A stretch of DNA of 64,000 nucleotides from Parvibaculaceae bacterium Mf 1.05b.01 (GCA_000509225.1 BAOK01000001.1:2526914-2590913); one strand, 5' to 3'; counted from the first letter of the stretch, positions 18,231 through 27,639 are shown. A program made the numbers and translations. The notes: a model not told the origin generated them from the sequence alone.

Positions 18231-18339
18231 GAAACCCTCCTATAGTTATGGGTCGCGCGGGAACTGTTTCTCGCACGTGATAAGATTAAGGTTTACGACG
18301 CTCACCGTGGGAGTCAAGAAGCTTTGTGTTTACAGGTGT

Positions 18340-18696
18340 TTAACCCGAGCGGGCTGTGCTTCCAGAGACACGGACCAGCGAGGACAGGTACCAGGTAGGG
18401 CTTGGACGAACGAACCACCTGTAGGCTTTTGTGCGCCGGGAGGCATCAAAATCGTGGATCTCCGCAAACTGAGCCCAGGAGATCCGGCGAACTAGCGCCA
18501 AGAGCCTCAAAAAGCCCCGAGGGGCGCCGTCTGGCCACACGGTTAAGGCAAAATCCGCATAAATGCTGGCTGTCTCTGATGACGCGAGAATGGTGAGGCT
18601 GTCGCCTCGTTCGAGCAATTCCTGAACAAATTTCAGCACTGCGTCGCTGTTTTCTCGATTTCCCAGATGAATGATCATAATCGCCTGTGCACTCAT
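18340..18696 (-). pseudogene. Truncated glycosyltransferase-9-like (heptosyltransferase N-domain) gene
   Basis: 118 residues, overlapping the upstream glycosyltransferase stop by 4 bp (ATGA). The pattern IMIIHLGNRENSDAVLKFVQ...LTILASSETASIYADFAL...WAQFAEIHDFDASRRTKAY resembles the first half of ADP-heptose-type transferases, which carry a DLQ-x-S-x-R-x-R signature at this place. The sugar-nucleotide-binding C-terminal half is absent, and only 110 bp separate the stop from infC, so there is no room for it in another frame. It is either a decayed remnant or a short stand-alone domain; the family assignment is tentative. Confidence 0.45.
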
Positions 18697-19898
18697 CTGT
18701 CGACCAGGTCGCGGTAGACCGCCAGAGTCCGATCCGTCATCGCCTTCATGGAAAACTGATCTGCCACAAAGGCACGCCCCCGGGTGCCCATCGCCTGGCG
18801 ATCTGTGCTGTTCATCGCCAGAGCCTCCGCCATTGCGCTTGCCAAAGCGTCGGCATCACCCGGTGTCACCCGCCATCCTGTCGCTGCTGGAATGCCCCCA
18901 GAGTCTGAGGCGTCCAGAACCGTATCCTTGGCGCCCCCATGATCGGCGACGATAACAGGACGGGCCATAGCCTGCGCCTCAACCGCGCTTCGTCCAAAGG
19001 GCTCTGGGTCAAGAGAGGGAGCCAGAACAATGTCGGCGGCACTGCACGCGGCTGGCATATCGTCACAATGGCCCACCAGGCGCACTCTCAGTGCCGGATT
19101 GTAAGCCTCAATCGCGGCCTTGATTTCATCTTCATAGTCAGTTCTCCCCTGGGCGTCGCCGACCAGGATCAGCTTGGCACTGGCCGCGCTCGACCCCATG
19201 CGGGCATTCAAGCGTCCGAGCGCCTCGGTTGCCAGCAACTGACCTTTCCAGCGCGTGAGGCGTCCGGCAAGCATGAAAAGCGTGTCTCCACTGCCAGCAC
19301 CCCATTGTTCCCGCAAGACCTCGCCGCGCTTCACTGCTGGGCCGGCAGGGTCAAACTCTGACATATCTGTGCCGCGGGGAATGGTGACGATCTTGGCCCC
19401 TGTTTCCCCGTGAAATTTTCGGATGCGCTCGGCGGTAAATTCGGAGTTGGCGATGACAACGGCACCGCGGGTCATGACTGAATTGTAGAAAACCTTGAGG
19501 CGGGGCCGTTCATGGACCTTGCTGTGATAGGTGGTCACGAAGGGCCGCTTTGTGCGCCGGGCAGCAGCCAAAGCACTCCAGGCCGGGGCCCGACTGCGCG
19601 CATGCACGATGTCTACATTCTGTTTTTCGATAAGCCGCGTCAGACGTTCCACATTCAGGCCCATCACGACGGGGTTTTTTGAATGGACCGGCAATTCAAT
19701 ATGCTCCGCGCCCATCTGGTCCAGCTCCCTGACCAATCTGCCACCGCGGCTCGCAACGATCGCTCTACACCCGTCCGCCATCAGTGCGCGCGCAACATCA
19801 ATTGTTGTGCGCTCAGCGCCGCCGGTCCCCAAAGACGGAATGACTTGAAGGACAGTCGGTTTTGCGGGTTGCACCAGCTTGATGGTCACGTGAGGCAC
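18693..19898 (-). CDS. GT-B glycosyltransferase (family 4-like)
   Basis: 401 residues. N-terminal Rossmann domain with LQVIPSLGTGGAERTTIDVARAL, then a C-terminal domain with LAGRLTRWKGQLLATEAL, LILVGDAQG and the family signature EPFGRSAVEAQAMARPVIV (E-x7-E), which binds the nucleotide-sugar phosphate. It is probably a cell-envelope polysaccharide or LPS transferase acting at the inner face of the membrane. It is translationally coupled to the truncated gene after it. Start at ATG 19898; an in-frame M at the VTIKLVQ region is not needed. Confidence 0.88.
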   Translation of the reverse strand: MPHVTIKLVQPAKPTVLQVIPSLGTGGAERTTIDVARALMADGCRAIVASRGGRLVRELDQMGAEHIELPVHSKNPVVMGLNVERLTRLIEKQNVDIVHARSRAPAWSALAAARRTKRPFVTTYHSKVHERPRLKVFYNSVMTRGAVVIANSEFTAERIRKFHGETGAKIVTIPRGTDMSEFDPAGPAVKRGEVLREQWGAGSGDTLFMLAGRLTRWKGQLLATEALGRLNARMGSSAASAKLILVGDAQGRTDYEDEIKAAIEAYNPALRVRLVGHCDDMPAACSAADIVLAPSLDPEPFGRSAVEAQAMARPVIVADHGGAKDTVLDASDSGGIPAATGWRVTPGDADALASAMAEALAMNSTDRQAMGTRGRAFVADQFSMKAMTDRTLAVYRDLVDR

Positions 19899-19969
19899 TC
19901 TCGTATTTGATCGAAATCCCAGGGCATTTGAATGAAAACCGAGTCACTCAGATACCCTAAGTCTTTTTT

Positions 19970-20017
19970 GAGCATATTCTTGTCCGAAAACCGCGCACAC
20001 TTTTCGGGAATATGCTC
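19970..20017. repeat. Dispersed palindromic element, copy C
   Basis: GAGCATATTC (19970-19979) is perfectly inverted as GAATATGCTC (20008-20017) around an internal CCGAAAA...TTTTCGG stem. It lies upstream of the glycosyltransferase gene and the divergent hydrolase gene. Confidence 0.85.
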
Positions 20018-20115
20018 TAGGTTGCGCAATATCATTGGGTAGGCAATGAAGGACACGGACACAAGCTTTCGCTGTCTAACTGGATATTGCGACACCTCTT
20101 TTACAGGATGCGCCG

Positions 20116-20886
20116 ATGAGCACCCAGACCCAAGTTTCTTTTCTTTCGCGACCCGGTGGCGAAAAGCTCGCCTATTTGCAGGAAAAAGCTGCTGGCGGCA
20201 CTGCGAGTGTTACCTGGCTCGGTGGGTTTAAGTCCGACATGACCGGGACAAAAGCGACCGCTTTGGCTGATTGGGCCAGAGCGCACAACCGGTCCTATCT
20301 GCGCTTCGACTATTTCGGCCATGGTCAGTCGAGCGGACGGTTTGTCGATGGCACCATCAGCCGGTGGCGCGACGACGCTCTGGCTGTGGTGGATGAGCTT
20401 TGCGAGGGTCCCCAGATATTGGTCGGCTCCAGCATGGGGGCGTGGATTGCGCTCTTGGCGGCGCTCGCCCGCCCGGCGCAGATCAAGGCTCTGGTTCTGA
20501 TTGCTCCGGCGCCTGATTTTACCGAAGCACTTATGTGGGAGGGGTTCGATGAAACAATCCGAACGATATTGCGGACCGAGGGCATCTACCGCCAGCCATC
20601 GGACTATGATGAGCCCTATGAAATCAGCTACAGCCTCATTGAGGATGGCCGCGAACATCTGCTGCTGGGAGATACGATTCCCCTCACCCTCCCTGTCCGT
20701 ATTCTTCAGGGCATGGCAGATGAGGATGTGCCCTGGCGGCACGCCATGCTGCTCGCCGAAACGCTTGCGAGCGATGATGTCACGGTCTCGCTCACGAAGA
20801 GCGGCGACCACAGACTGTCAGAACCTGATGATATTGAACGGCTCACCCAAACACTCGACAAACTGCTCAATGAGCTTGGCGCTTAA
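20116..20886 (+). CDS. Alpha/beta hydrolase (ABHD10-like serine hydrolase)
   Basis: A 256-residue cytoplasmic serine hydrolase. The nucleophile elbow is GSSMG (S106), the acid is probably D202 or D204 in QGMADEDVPW, and H232 is in SGDHRLSEPDD, giving a complete triad in the usual order. The oxyanion strand SVTWLGGFKSDMTGTKA and RFDYFGHGQSSG are typical of the small ABHD10-type group. The physiological ester or thioester is unknown. Its stop overlaps the convergent gene by 4 bp. Confidence 0.85.
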   Translation: MSTQTQVSFLSRPGGEKLAYLQEKAAGGTASVTWLGGFKSDMTGTKATALADWARAHNRSYLRFDYFGHGQSSGRFVDGTISRWRDDALAVVDELCEGPQILVGSSMGAWIALLAALARPAQIKALVLIAPAPDFTEALMWEGFDETIRTILRTEGIYRQPSDYDEPYEISYSLIEDGREHLLLGDTIPLTLPVRILQGMADEDVPWRHAMLLAETLASDDVTVSLTKSGDHRLSEPDDIERLTQTLDKLLNELGA

Positions 20887-21281
20887 TCCAGCTGCGGCAG
20901 CATGCGGTCCGCCTGTTTGAAATAGGCTTTGGCATAGTACACCAGCTGTCCATCGGTTGGATGGTCAACACTCTCAACACCAATAACTTTCTCTGCTGTC
21001 TTTGGATCTTTCTTGTGCAGATATTTCACAAAGGCCGTTTTCGCGTTGGCAGGGCCAACCACAAGGACTTCCTGCACAGGTGCAAGCCGTTCAGCGACCG
21101 ACTTGAAAAACTTGATGTCTTCCGGTGCACGCCAGCTGGCGCTTGATCCGGCTTTGGTATGCAGGTGTTTGATCGGATGATGTGGCTTCACGTGCATTTC
21201 ATCGACTTCATCTTTGCCGATTTCGATGACACGGGCCTCGTGATGATCAATCCAGACGACTGCGTGATAATGGTGGGACAT
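20883..21281 (-). CDS. eRF1-domain-3-like small protein ('translational machinery' family)
   Basis: 132 residues, starting MSHHYHAVVWIDHHEARVIEIGKDEVDEMHV and including VLVVGPANAKTAFVKYLHKKDPK, a pattern like domain 3 of eukaryotic/archaeal release factor 1 and of host-attachment proteins. Bacterial members are often labelled translational machinery protein, but no function has been shown to my knowledge. It is rich in His. It stands alone with a GGAGG-type site before its ATG (minus-strand AGAAGGAGG upstream of 21281). Confidence 0.7.
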   Translation of the reverse strand: MSHHYHAVVWIDHHEARVIEIGKDEVDEMHVKPHHPIKHLHTKAGSSASWRAPEDIKFFKSVAERLAPVQEVLVVGPANAKTAFVKYLHKKDPKTAEKVIGVESVDHPTDGQLVYYAKAYFKQADRMLPQLD

Positions 21282-21352
21282 GACCGACCTCCTTCTCTCA
21301 GTTGAGAGTGAGTCTAGGCCTCCGGCCGTCGCGCTGCCTTGATCTGGGGCAA

Positions 21353-22225
21353 TTAGTCTCCGGACTCGGCTATCGCGCGAAGACCTTCTCGATAGGTAGG
21401 ATACCGCAGTTCTACGCCGAGCTCTTCCTTGATGCGCCTGTTGGAAACGCGTTTTGACTCCGCATAAAAGCTTCGGGCCATGGGGCTGAGATTTGCGTCC
21501 TCAAAAGGCACTTCCGGAGGTGGGGTCATGCCAATAAGATCTGCCGCAAAGGCAACGACATCTTGCGGCGGGGCCGCTTCGTCATCGCACACATTGTAGG
21601 CAGCACCAGCATTGGGCCTCGCAATCGACGCCTCCAAAACGGATGCAATATCTTCGACGTGAATGCGGGAGAAGACATGACCTGGCTTCACGATGCGACG
21701 CGCTTTACCTGTACGGAGCGAGACGATCTGGTTGCGGCGCGGCCCGTAAATCCCTGCCAGACGAAATGTCTGAACGGGCACACCCGCCTCTCGCCCCAGT
21801 GCAAACCATGCCTCTTCGGCTGCCTGGCGCCGTCGGCCTCTGTCGCTCGTCGGGGCCATCTCCATTGTTTCATCAACAAGCCCGCCCGCCCGATCGCCAT
21901 ACACACCAGTGGTTGACAGATAACCGATCCATTTGAGCGTCGTACGTTGGCTCACGATCTCGTCTTGCATCATGCGCAATACTGGATCGCCGTCGGCACC
22001 CGGCGGAATGGAGAGCAGAATATGTGTCACCCCTTGCAAAGCTTCCGGTGGGAGCTTCTTATCGCTGGAAAACAGGTGGGTCTCGACGCCTTTAGATCTG
22101 ATTGCTTCTGCTTTTTCCGACGTGCGGCAGGTGCCAGAGATGTGCCAGCCACCGCTTTGAAGACGCGAAGCCAGGACAGAGGCCGTAGAGCCGAATCCAA
22201 ATGCAAAGAGGTGTTTGTTTGTCAC
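21353..22225 (-). CDS. NAD(P)-binding epimerase-like protein (YeeZ type)
   Basis: 290 residues from the GTG at 22225, chosen because AGGGA lies 8 nt upstream; a TTG seven codons earlier is possible. An N-terminal Rossmann fold is indicated by LFAFGFGSTASVLASRL, and an extended SDR core by YLSTTGVYGDRAGGLVDE and RLAGIYGPRRNQI (the YxxxK lysine is not clear). Members related to E. coli YeeZ lack an assigned substrate. The two ribosome-site-like ACAGGGAA repeats at the start are a local duplication. Confidence 0.75.
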   Translation of the reverse strand: MTNKHLFAFGFGSTASVLASRLQSGGWHISGTCRTSEKAEAIRSKGVETHLFSSDKKLPPEALQGVTHILLSIPPGADGDPVLRMMQDEIVSQRTTLKWIGYLSTTGVYGDRAGGLVDETMEMAPTSDRGRRRQAAEEAWFALGREAGVPVQTFRLAGIYGPRRNQIVSLRTGKARRIVKPGHVFSRIHVEDIASVLEASIARPNAGAAYNVCDDEAAPPQDVVAFAADLIGMTPPPEVPFEDANLSPMARSFYAESKRVSNRRIKEELGVELRYPTYREGLRAIAESGD

Positions 22226-22291
22226 GCTTATTTCCCTGTTGTCCAAACTTCCCTGTTGCCAAACCGGGGCACATGTTGAACCTTACGCGCC

Positions 22292-23089
22292 ATGATGCCT
22301 ATCACAGAGACTTTCACCCGACCACTTGCGATGCTAAGTGCCCTTTACCTCATTATGGCCTTTGCCTCGGCGACGGCAGCGAACGCACAAGCTGTTAGCT
22401 ACAATTCCTGCGTTGAGCTTGCCCGTGTTGACCCGGACGCCGCCTATGACGCCGCGCTCGTATGGGCTGAGACGGACCTAACAGGAGGTGCCTCCCATTG
22501 CGCAGGTCTTGCCCTTGTCGGACTTGGTCTCTTTGAGGCGGCCGCTGATCGGTTTACCCGCGCGGCTGTTGAGGGCCAGAAAATGGAAGATGTGGAGAGG
22601 GCCTTGCTCCACCAACAGGCAGGTGACGCCTGGCTGTTGGCCAATAGTGGGGCGAATGCGACCGGCGCTTTCACGCAGGCCCTTACCCTTATTCCAGAAA
22701 ACCCGGAGCTCTTGTTTGGGCGGGCGCGCGGTTATGAACTAGACAAGCAGACTGCCCTTGCATTGCAAGATGTCAATCTGGCCATTGCAAGGAACCCAAC
22801 CTATGGAGCCGCTTACCTGCTTCGAGGACGCCTCTATCGTCAAAGCAAGCAGCTTGACGCAGCGGCGGCAGATATCGATGCGGCGCTTGCAAATGGCGTC
22901 GACGAAGTCGCGGCGCGTCTAGAGCGCGGCCTCATTCGTTTTGAAATGGGCAATGAGGCAAGTGCCATTGAAGACTGGCAGATGATCGTTGCTACAGACC
23001 GGCGCGCAGATGGATCACCTGGCCCTGCGGCCCTGGCAGCGAGTGGATTTATCGCGGAAGTGACGGCAAGCACGCCCACTCAGCCTTAA
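22292..23089 (+). CDS. Exported tetratricopeptide-repeat protein
   Basis: 265 residues with signal peptide MMPITETFTRPLAMLSALYLIMAFASATAANAQA (cleavage about residue 33). The mature protein consists of TPR-like helix pairs (for example NPELLFGRARGYELDKQTALALQDVNLAIARNPTYGAAYLLRGRLYRQSKQLDAAAADIDAAL). It is likely a periplasmic scaffold or interaction protein. Its last 41 bp overlap the convergent queG gene, which is unusually long for this genome's convergent overlaps. A second ATG at 22295 is equally possible. Confidence 0.75.
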   Translation: MMPITETFTRPLAMLSALYLIMAFASATAANAQAVSYNSCVELARVDPDAAYDAALVWAETDLTGGASHCAGLALVGLGLFEAAADRFTRAAVEGQKMEDVERALLHQQAGDAWLLANSGANATGAFTQALTLIPENPELLFGRARGYELDKQTALALQDVNLAIARNPTYGAAYLLRGRLYRQSKQLDAAAADIDAALANGVDEVAARLERGLIRFEMGNEASAIEDWQMIVATDRRADGSPGPAALAASGFIAEVTASTPTQP

Positions 23090-24200
23090 CGTCTCTATCT
23101 GTTTCTTGGTCACCATATTCAACGCGGGCGCGTTCCACGTCTTTCGGTGCTGCAAGTTGTCCCAACGCCCAAACCGCCATGGCCCGCACCAATTCAGAGG
23201 CATCGTCCAGATGAGCTGTGACATGGGGCAGCAAGGTCTCGTCACCTGAATTGCCGGCGGCAATCAGCACATTGCGCAGAAATCTATCGCGTCCGATCCG
23301 CTTGACCGGGGACCCAGCAAAGAACGCGCGAAACGCAGCATCGTCGAGCGCGAGAAGTTCCCGAAGGTCTGGACTTGTTAGGCTCTCACGTGGCTTAAGG
23401 GAAATTTCCGACGCAGCACGGGCAAATTTGTTCCAGGGGCAGGCCGCCAAACAATCGTCGCACCCATAAATCCGATTTGCCATCGGCTTTCTGAACTCCG
23501 GCGCGATATGCCCCTTATGCTCAATGGTCAGATAGGAAATGCAGCGACGGGCATCGAGCTCATAGGGATTGGGGAAAGCATCCGTTGGACATGCATCGAG
23601 ACACGCATGGCAGGAGCCGCACTGGTCGCCGTGAGGCTGGTCCGGCGGAAGCGCCATGTCTGTAAAAATTGACCCAATGAAAAACCAGCTGCCAAGTTCG
23701 TTTGACACAAGATTGGTGTGCTTGCCCTGCCACCCGAGCGACGAACCCGCCGCCACGGGCTTTTCGAGAATCGGCGCTGTGTCCACAAAAACCTTGAGCT
23801 CGCACCCGGTCTCTTCAACCAGCCAACGCGCAATGCGCTTCAAACGCTTTTTCACCAGATCATGATAGTCCCGGTTTCGGGCATAAACAGAAATGTTGGC
23901 TTTGTCAGGCTGTTGCAGCGTTTCAAGCGGGTCGCCGTCTGGTCCATAATTCATGGCCAAGACAATGACGCTTTTCACGTCCGGCCAAAGCGCTGTTGGT
24001 GAGGCACGGCGCTCTCGTGTCTCCTCCATCCAGGCCATATCGCCATGGGCACCCTGATCCAACCAGTGCTGGAATTTCTGTTGCGTCTCTTCACTTAAAT
24101 CCGCAGGAGAGAAACCGACATCGTCGAACCCGGCCGCTTTTGCCTGCGCAACAATTTCTGCTTTGAGAGCAGCGACATCTGTTTGCTCAGTCGCCGACAT
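23049..24200 (-). CDS. queG: Epoxyqueuosine reductase QueG
   Basis: A 383-residue enzyme for the last step of queuosine synthesis in tRNA: reduction of epoxyqueuosine to queuosine using cobalamin and two [4Fe-4S] clusters. Cluster motifs are CGSCHACLDACPTDAF and CDDCLAACPWNKFA. The DUF1730 cobalamin-binding region (SVIVLAMNYGPDGD..YARNRDYHDLVKKRLKRIARWL) and a C-terminal HEAT-like tail (residues 310-375) are present. Length is normal. The downstream end overlaps the TPR gene. Confidence 0.97.
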   Translation of the reverse strand: MSATEQTDVAALKAEIVAQAKAAGFDDVGFSPADLSEETQQKFQHWLDQGAHGDMAWMEETRERRASPTALWPDVKSVIVLAMNYGPDGDPLETLQQPDKANISVYARNRDYHDLVKKRLKRIARWLVEETGCELKVFVDTAPILEKPVAAGSSLGWQGKHTNLVSNELGSWFFIGSIFTDMALPPDQPHGDQCGSCHACLDACPTDAFPNPYELDARRCISYLTIEHKGHIAPEFRKPMANRIYGCDDCLAACPWNKFARAASEISLKPRESLTSPDLRELLALDDAAFRAFFAGSPVKRIGRDRFLRNVLIAAGNSGDETLLPHVTAHLDDASELVRAMAVWALGQLAAPKDVERARVEYGDQETDRDVKAEWACLPSLPR

Positions 24201-24205
24201 GGGCC

Positions 24206-24886
24206 TTAAAAATCCAGATCTGCATAAGCACGCGGCGGCGGCATGCCCGCGACATGATCGGCTAGCAAAGTGCGAAACGCGGGCCGCGACTTAATCCGAA
24301 CGTACCATTCCTTTGCGCTCTCATACTGACGCCAGGGCACATCGCCAACATAGTCGAGACAAGAGAAATGCGCGGCGGCGACCAGGTCCGCAATGCTGAT
24401 CTCATCGCCTGCAAGCCATGTTCGGCTTTCCATGAGATAGCAAACATAGTCGAGGTGGTAGCGAATATTGTGAAGCGCCGCACGAACCACAGCCATTTCC
24501 GGACCGCCGCCGCCTGAGGAGACACTGAGGAAGCGTTTTGTGACTTTCTCATAGATGAGAGGCTCAGAGACTTCCGCTGCAAACTTGGTCGCAAACCAAT
24601 CAGCGACCCGTCTTGCCTCGACCCGGTCTGCTGCCTCCGTCGGCAATAATGAAGGATTGGGATATTTCTCATCCAAATACTCGACGAGTGGCCAGAAGCC
24701 CGGAACCACCAAACCATCATCTTCGACCAGCACTGGAATTTCGCCAGCGGGATTGAGGCGCAGAAAATCTTCGCGGCGTTCCCAGGCACGTTCCTCAAAG
24801 AGTGCCGGTTCAATTCCCTTCTCACCCAGAAGCAGTCGAATGGTGCGGCAGGAAGGTGAAACGGGAAGATGATAAAGTTGGGGCAT
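24206..24886 (-). CDS. Glutathione S-transferase family protein
   Basis: 226 residues from the ATG at 24886 (MPQLYHLPVSPSCRTIRLLLGEKG). The N-terminal thioredoxin fold has S10-P-S-C at the catalytic position and the cis-Pro motif IPVLVEDDG; the helical domain carries WLAGDEISIADLVAAAHFSCLDYVG. A TTG six codons upstream would add unlikely residues. It ends 5 nt before the queG start in the same direction, so the pair is probably co-transcribed. The substrate is unknown. Confidence 0.85.
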   Translation of the reverse strand: MPQLYHLPVSPSCRTIRLLLGEKGIEPALFEERAWERREDFLRLNPAGEIPVLVEDDGLVVPGFWPLVEYLDEKYPNPSLLPTEAADRVEARRVADWFATKFAAEVSEPLIYEKVTKRFLSVSSGGGGPEMAVVRAALHNIRYHLDYVCYLMESRTWLAGDEISIADLVAAAHFSCLDYVGDVPWRQYESAKEWYVRIKSRPAFRTLLADHVAGMPPPRAYADLDF

Positions 24887-24970
24887 GAGTCTCAGTTTAC
24901 ACAAGTGCCATTTGCAGGAAACGATGGGGCAAGATTAGGGCACTGACTTTTTTGAATCGGGTGCTCACCC

Positions 24971-25372
24971 TTACCGCGCTTCGCCCATATTCGACAACTC
25001 TTCAATTATCGGACAGTCCGGGCGGTCATCGCCATGACATTTTGTGGCAAGTTCACCCAAGGTGAGACGGATGGACTGAAGCTCTTTGATTTTCCGGTCC
25101 ACCTCTTCTATGTGGGCAAGCGCGAGCGCCTTTACATCTGCGGATGCCCGAGATCGATCGCTGTAAAGCGTGAGCAAGGCCTTGCATTCTTTGACAGAAA
25201 ACCCCAAGCCCCGTGCCCGCGCTACAAATCGTAAAATATCGATATCGTTATCCACGTAGGCGCGATAGCCCCCTTCAGTTCGTGGAGGCGGATCAATGAG
25301 GCCCACTTTCTCGTAATAGCGGATGGTTTTTGTCGAAAGTCCCGCTCGCTCAGCCAAGGTTCCAATCTTCAT
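24971..25372 (-). CDS. Cu(I)-responsive MerR family regulator (CueR/HmrR type)
   Basis: 133 residues. The MerR winged helix is MKIGTLAERAGLSTKTIRYYEKVGLI, followed by a dimerisation coiled coil and the metal loop KC112HGDDRPDC120, whose two Cys match the CueR Cu(I) ligands in number and spacing. Such proteins twist the promoter DNA of copper-export genes when Cu(I) binds. No copA or copper oxidase gene is in the window, so its target lies elsewhere or is not obvious. A dispersed repeat lies 50 bp upstream. Confidence 0.92.
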   Translation of the reverse strand: MKIGTLAERAGLSTKTIRYYEKVGLIDPPPRTEGGYRAYVDNDIDILRFVARARGLGFSVKECKALLTLYSDRSRASADVKALALAHIEEVDRKIKELQSIRLTLGELATKCHGDDRPDCPIIEELSNMGEAR

Positions 25373-25421
25373 GACGCTGCTCCATCAATTCCAAGGCCAC
25401 ACTCCAAGTTCTCTAGATTGT

Positions 25422-25467
25422 CGCATTTCTGAAGGCCGAAGTGCTTTAACTTCAGCTGGAGATGCTC
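25422..25467. repeat. Dispersed palindromic element, copy D
   Basis: CGCATTTCTGAAGG...CTTCAGCTGGAGATGCTC, in the same orientation as copies A, B, E and F, upstream of the MerR gene. Confidence 0.75.
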
Positions 25468-25534
25468 GAGACAATGGAAATAGGCGTGCAAATAATATAA
25501 CACTTCTGCACCTTGTTGGAGCTCGCCTAAATCC

Positions 25535-26335
25535 ATGTCTTTGGAACAATTGATCCTTCTTGCGCTCATTCAGGGCATAACCGAATTTCTGCCCATAAGC
25601 TCATCTGGTCATTTGAGCCTCGTTCATGAGCTGACGGGCTGGGCAGATCAGGGCGTCCTCGTCGATGTTGCTGTCCATACGGGAACCCTTGGGGCGGTTC
25701 TGCTCTATTTCCGGCGAGATGTCTGGGCAATGGCCCTGGGCGGGCTCGCCCTGTTGCGAGGCGACCTCACCGACGATGGACGCATGGCGCTCTATATCGT
25801 TGGCGCCACCATCCCGGTGGTCCTTGTGGGATATTTCCTTCTCTCCACGGGATATGTCGATGTTCTGCGGGCTGCGGCGATTGTGGCCTGGGCCAATCTC
25901 TTTTTCGCTGGTGTGCTCTGGATCACTGACCGCGCGGGCGCTATGACACGGCGTCTTGAACAGATGACCTGGAGCGCTGCGATGATCATTGGTGGCGCAC
26001 AAGTGCTCGCACTCATCCCTGGCGCCAGCCGGGCGGGCGTCACAATTTCAGCAGCGCGCATGCTTGGCTTTGAGCGTGAGGGTGCTGCGCGGTTCTCCAT
26101 GCTGCTCTCCATCCCCACCATCCTTGGGGGGGCGGTCGCAAGCAGCATCAAAGTCTACGAAACGGGTGATGTCAGTTTGGGGGCAGACATGGGCATCGCA
26201 GCCCTCCTGTCTTTCGCCGTGGCCCTGGCTGCCATTCATCTCTTTCTAAAGATGATGACGTACATGACCCTTACGCCCTTCGTTATCTACAGGGTTGTGT
26301 TGGGTGTCGGCCTTCTTGGCTGGCTGTACCTATAA
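25535..26335 (+). CDS. uppP: Undecaprenyl-diphosphatase UppP (BacA)
   Basis: A 266-residue polytopic membrane enzyme that recycles the C55 lipid carrier for peptidoglycan and LPS by removing one phosphate from undecaprenyl pyrophosphate. The active-site motifs are ALIQGITEFLPISSSGH (Q13-x3-E17, then PISSSGH 20-26) and LIPGASRAGVTISAARMLG with the catalytic Arg. About eight helices. Length matches the family. It stands alone. Confidence 0.97.
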   Translation: MSLEQLILLALIQGITEFLPISSSGHLSLVHELTGWADQGVLVDVAVHTGTLGAVLLYFRRDVWAMALGGLALLRGDLTDDGRMALYIVGATIPVVLVGYFLLSTGYVDVLRAAAIVAWANLFFAGVLWITDRAGAMTRRLEQMTWSAAMIIGGAQVLALIPGASRAGVTISAARMLGFEREGAARFSMLLSIPTILGGAVASSIKVYETGDVSLGADMGIAALLSFAVALAAIHLFLKMMTYMTLTPFVIYRVVLGVGLLGWLYL

Positions 26336-26391
26336 AGCACTGATGTTGCCGCGATATCGACCGGTGTCACCTGCAAAAAAAGCGCTCCAAC

Positions 26392-27378
26392 TCAGGCATC
26401 GTCGGCAACACCGTCCGCGAATTGCCCGGTGCGCCGGAAACGATAGAGATAGGCCGGCAGGATTGCCGACATGGCAGAGGGCTCGATGCCGAGATCAGAG
26501 AACCCCAGAGCGCCGTCGCTGACCACATTGTCGTGCTTTAGGAGCTCCACCTGATCCACGGTCAGCAGCGGAGCTGGCAGGAACTGAAGCACAGATGCCA
26601 TCGCCTTCGCAGCGAAGGAGGGCAGCTTTACCAGCGGCCGCGAACGACCAGTTTCTTTGAGCGTGATTTCCATCAGCTCCGCAAAGGTTGCGACCTCGGG
26701 GCCGCCCAGCTCCAGAACCTTGCCGTTCCACTGAGGCTGTTGCAGAGCGATCGTCATCGCGGCAGCCACGTCTTTGACGTAGACCGGCTGATATCTGGTC
26801 TCGCCGCCACCGATCAAAGGAAGTGCGGGGGCCAAGCGGGCCATGGCAGCAAAGCGGTTGAAGAACTGATCTTCCGGTCCAAAAATGATGGAGGGGCGCA
26901 CAATAGTTGCCGTCGGAATCGCCTCAAGTACAGCGGCTTCCCCAATGGCTTTGGAGCGCGCGTATGCTGACGTGCTGTCAGCGTCGGCCCCGATGGCCGA
27001 CATCTGGACGAAGTTGGTGATGCCAGCGCCCGCGGCGAGCTCTGCAAGCTGTTTCGCGCCTTTTGCGTGGACTGCATCGAATTTCTGCGCGCCGCTTTCG
27101 TAGAGGACACCCACCAGATTGACGACCGCGCTCGCACCTTCCATGGCCGCGGCACAGGATGCCCGATCGCGAATATTGGCCTGCACAGGCTGAACCTGCC
27201 CCACATCCCCCATAGGTTTCAGAAAGAGGGCCTCGTTGGGCCGACGCACAGCCACACGGACCCGATAACCCTGTTCTGCCAGCGCCCGCACAAGGTAGCG
27301 TCCGACAAAACCGGACCCGCCAAAAACTGTTACAAGATCCCCTGCCCTAAGCTCTGATCCAGATGTGCCCGCTGACAT
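26392..27378 (-). CDS. Complex I NDUFA9-like NAD-binding protein
   Basis: 328 residues from the ATG at 27378, preceded by GAGGGA; an open frame extends 41 codons further but lacks conserved sequence. The Rossmann motif is VTVFGGSGFVGRYLVRALAEQG, followed by atypical SDR blocks (SAIGADADSTSAYARSKAIGE; TIVRPSIIFGPEDQFFNRFAAMARL). This matches the NDUFA9-like family, in mitochondria an accessory subunit of complex I that carries NADPH. Its role in alphaproteobacteria is less clear. Confidence 0.88.
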   Translation of the reverse strand: MSAGTSGSELRAGDLVTVFGGSGFVGRYLVRALAEQGYRVRVAVRRPNEALFLKPMGDVGQVQPVQANIRDRASCAAAMEGASAVVNLVGVLYESGAQKFDAVHAKGAKQLAELAAGAGITNFVQMSAIGADADSTSAYARSKAIGEAAVLEAIPTATIVRPSIIFGPEDQFFNRFAAMARLAPALPLIGGGETRYQPVYVKDVAAAMTIALQQPQWNGKVLELGGPEVATFAELMEITLKETGRSRPLVKLPSFAAKAMASVLQFLPAPLLTVDQVELLKHDNVVSDGALGFSDLGIEPSAMSAILPAYLYRFRRTGQFADGVADDA

Positions 27379-27639
27379 GCCGCTGTCCCTCTTGAAAAAT
27401 TCTGGCTTCAAACCGATTGGCTGAGGCCCTGTTTGTGTTTCCCCTCGAAACATCAGAGTCGCCATCGCCTGCCGATACGCCTTGATAGCGCAGCTGAGCA
27501 CAGGCGTATAGAGGCCGGTTGCCGCAGAGATTGCATCCAGTTCAAAAACCAGATTCGCCCGAAACCCTTCTATTCTGCCGCCAAACGCTGCTGTATGATT
27601 GACAAACCTGGGTACGGGAGATAAGTCTCCGCACCTTGG

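Noticed and set aside
25373-25534. CueR-type operator driving uppP
   Set aside because: No ACCTTCC...GGAAGGT-like dyad with 19-bp promoter spacing was seen; the gap mainly holds repeat copy D.
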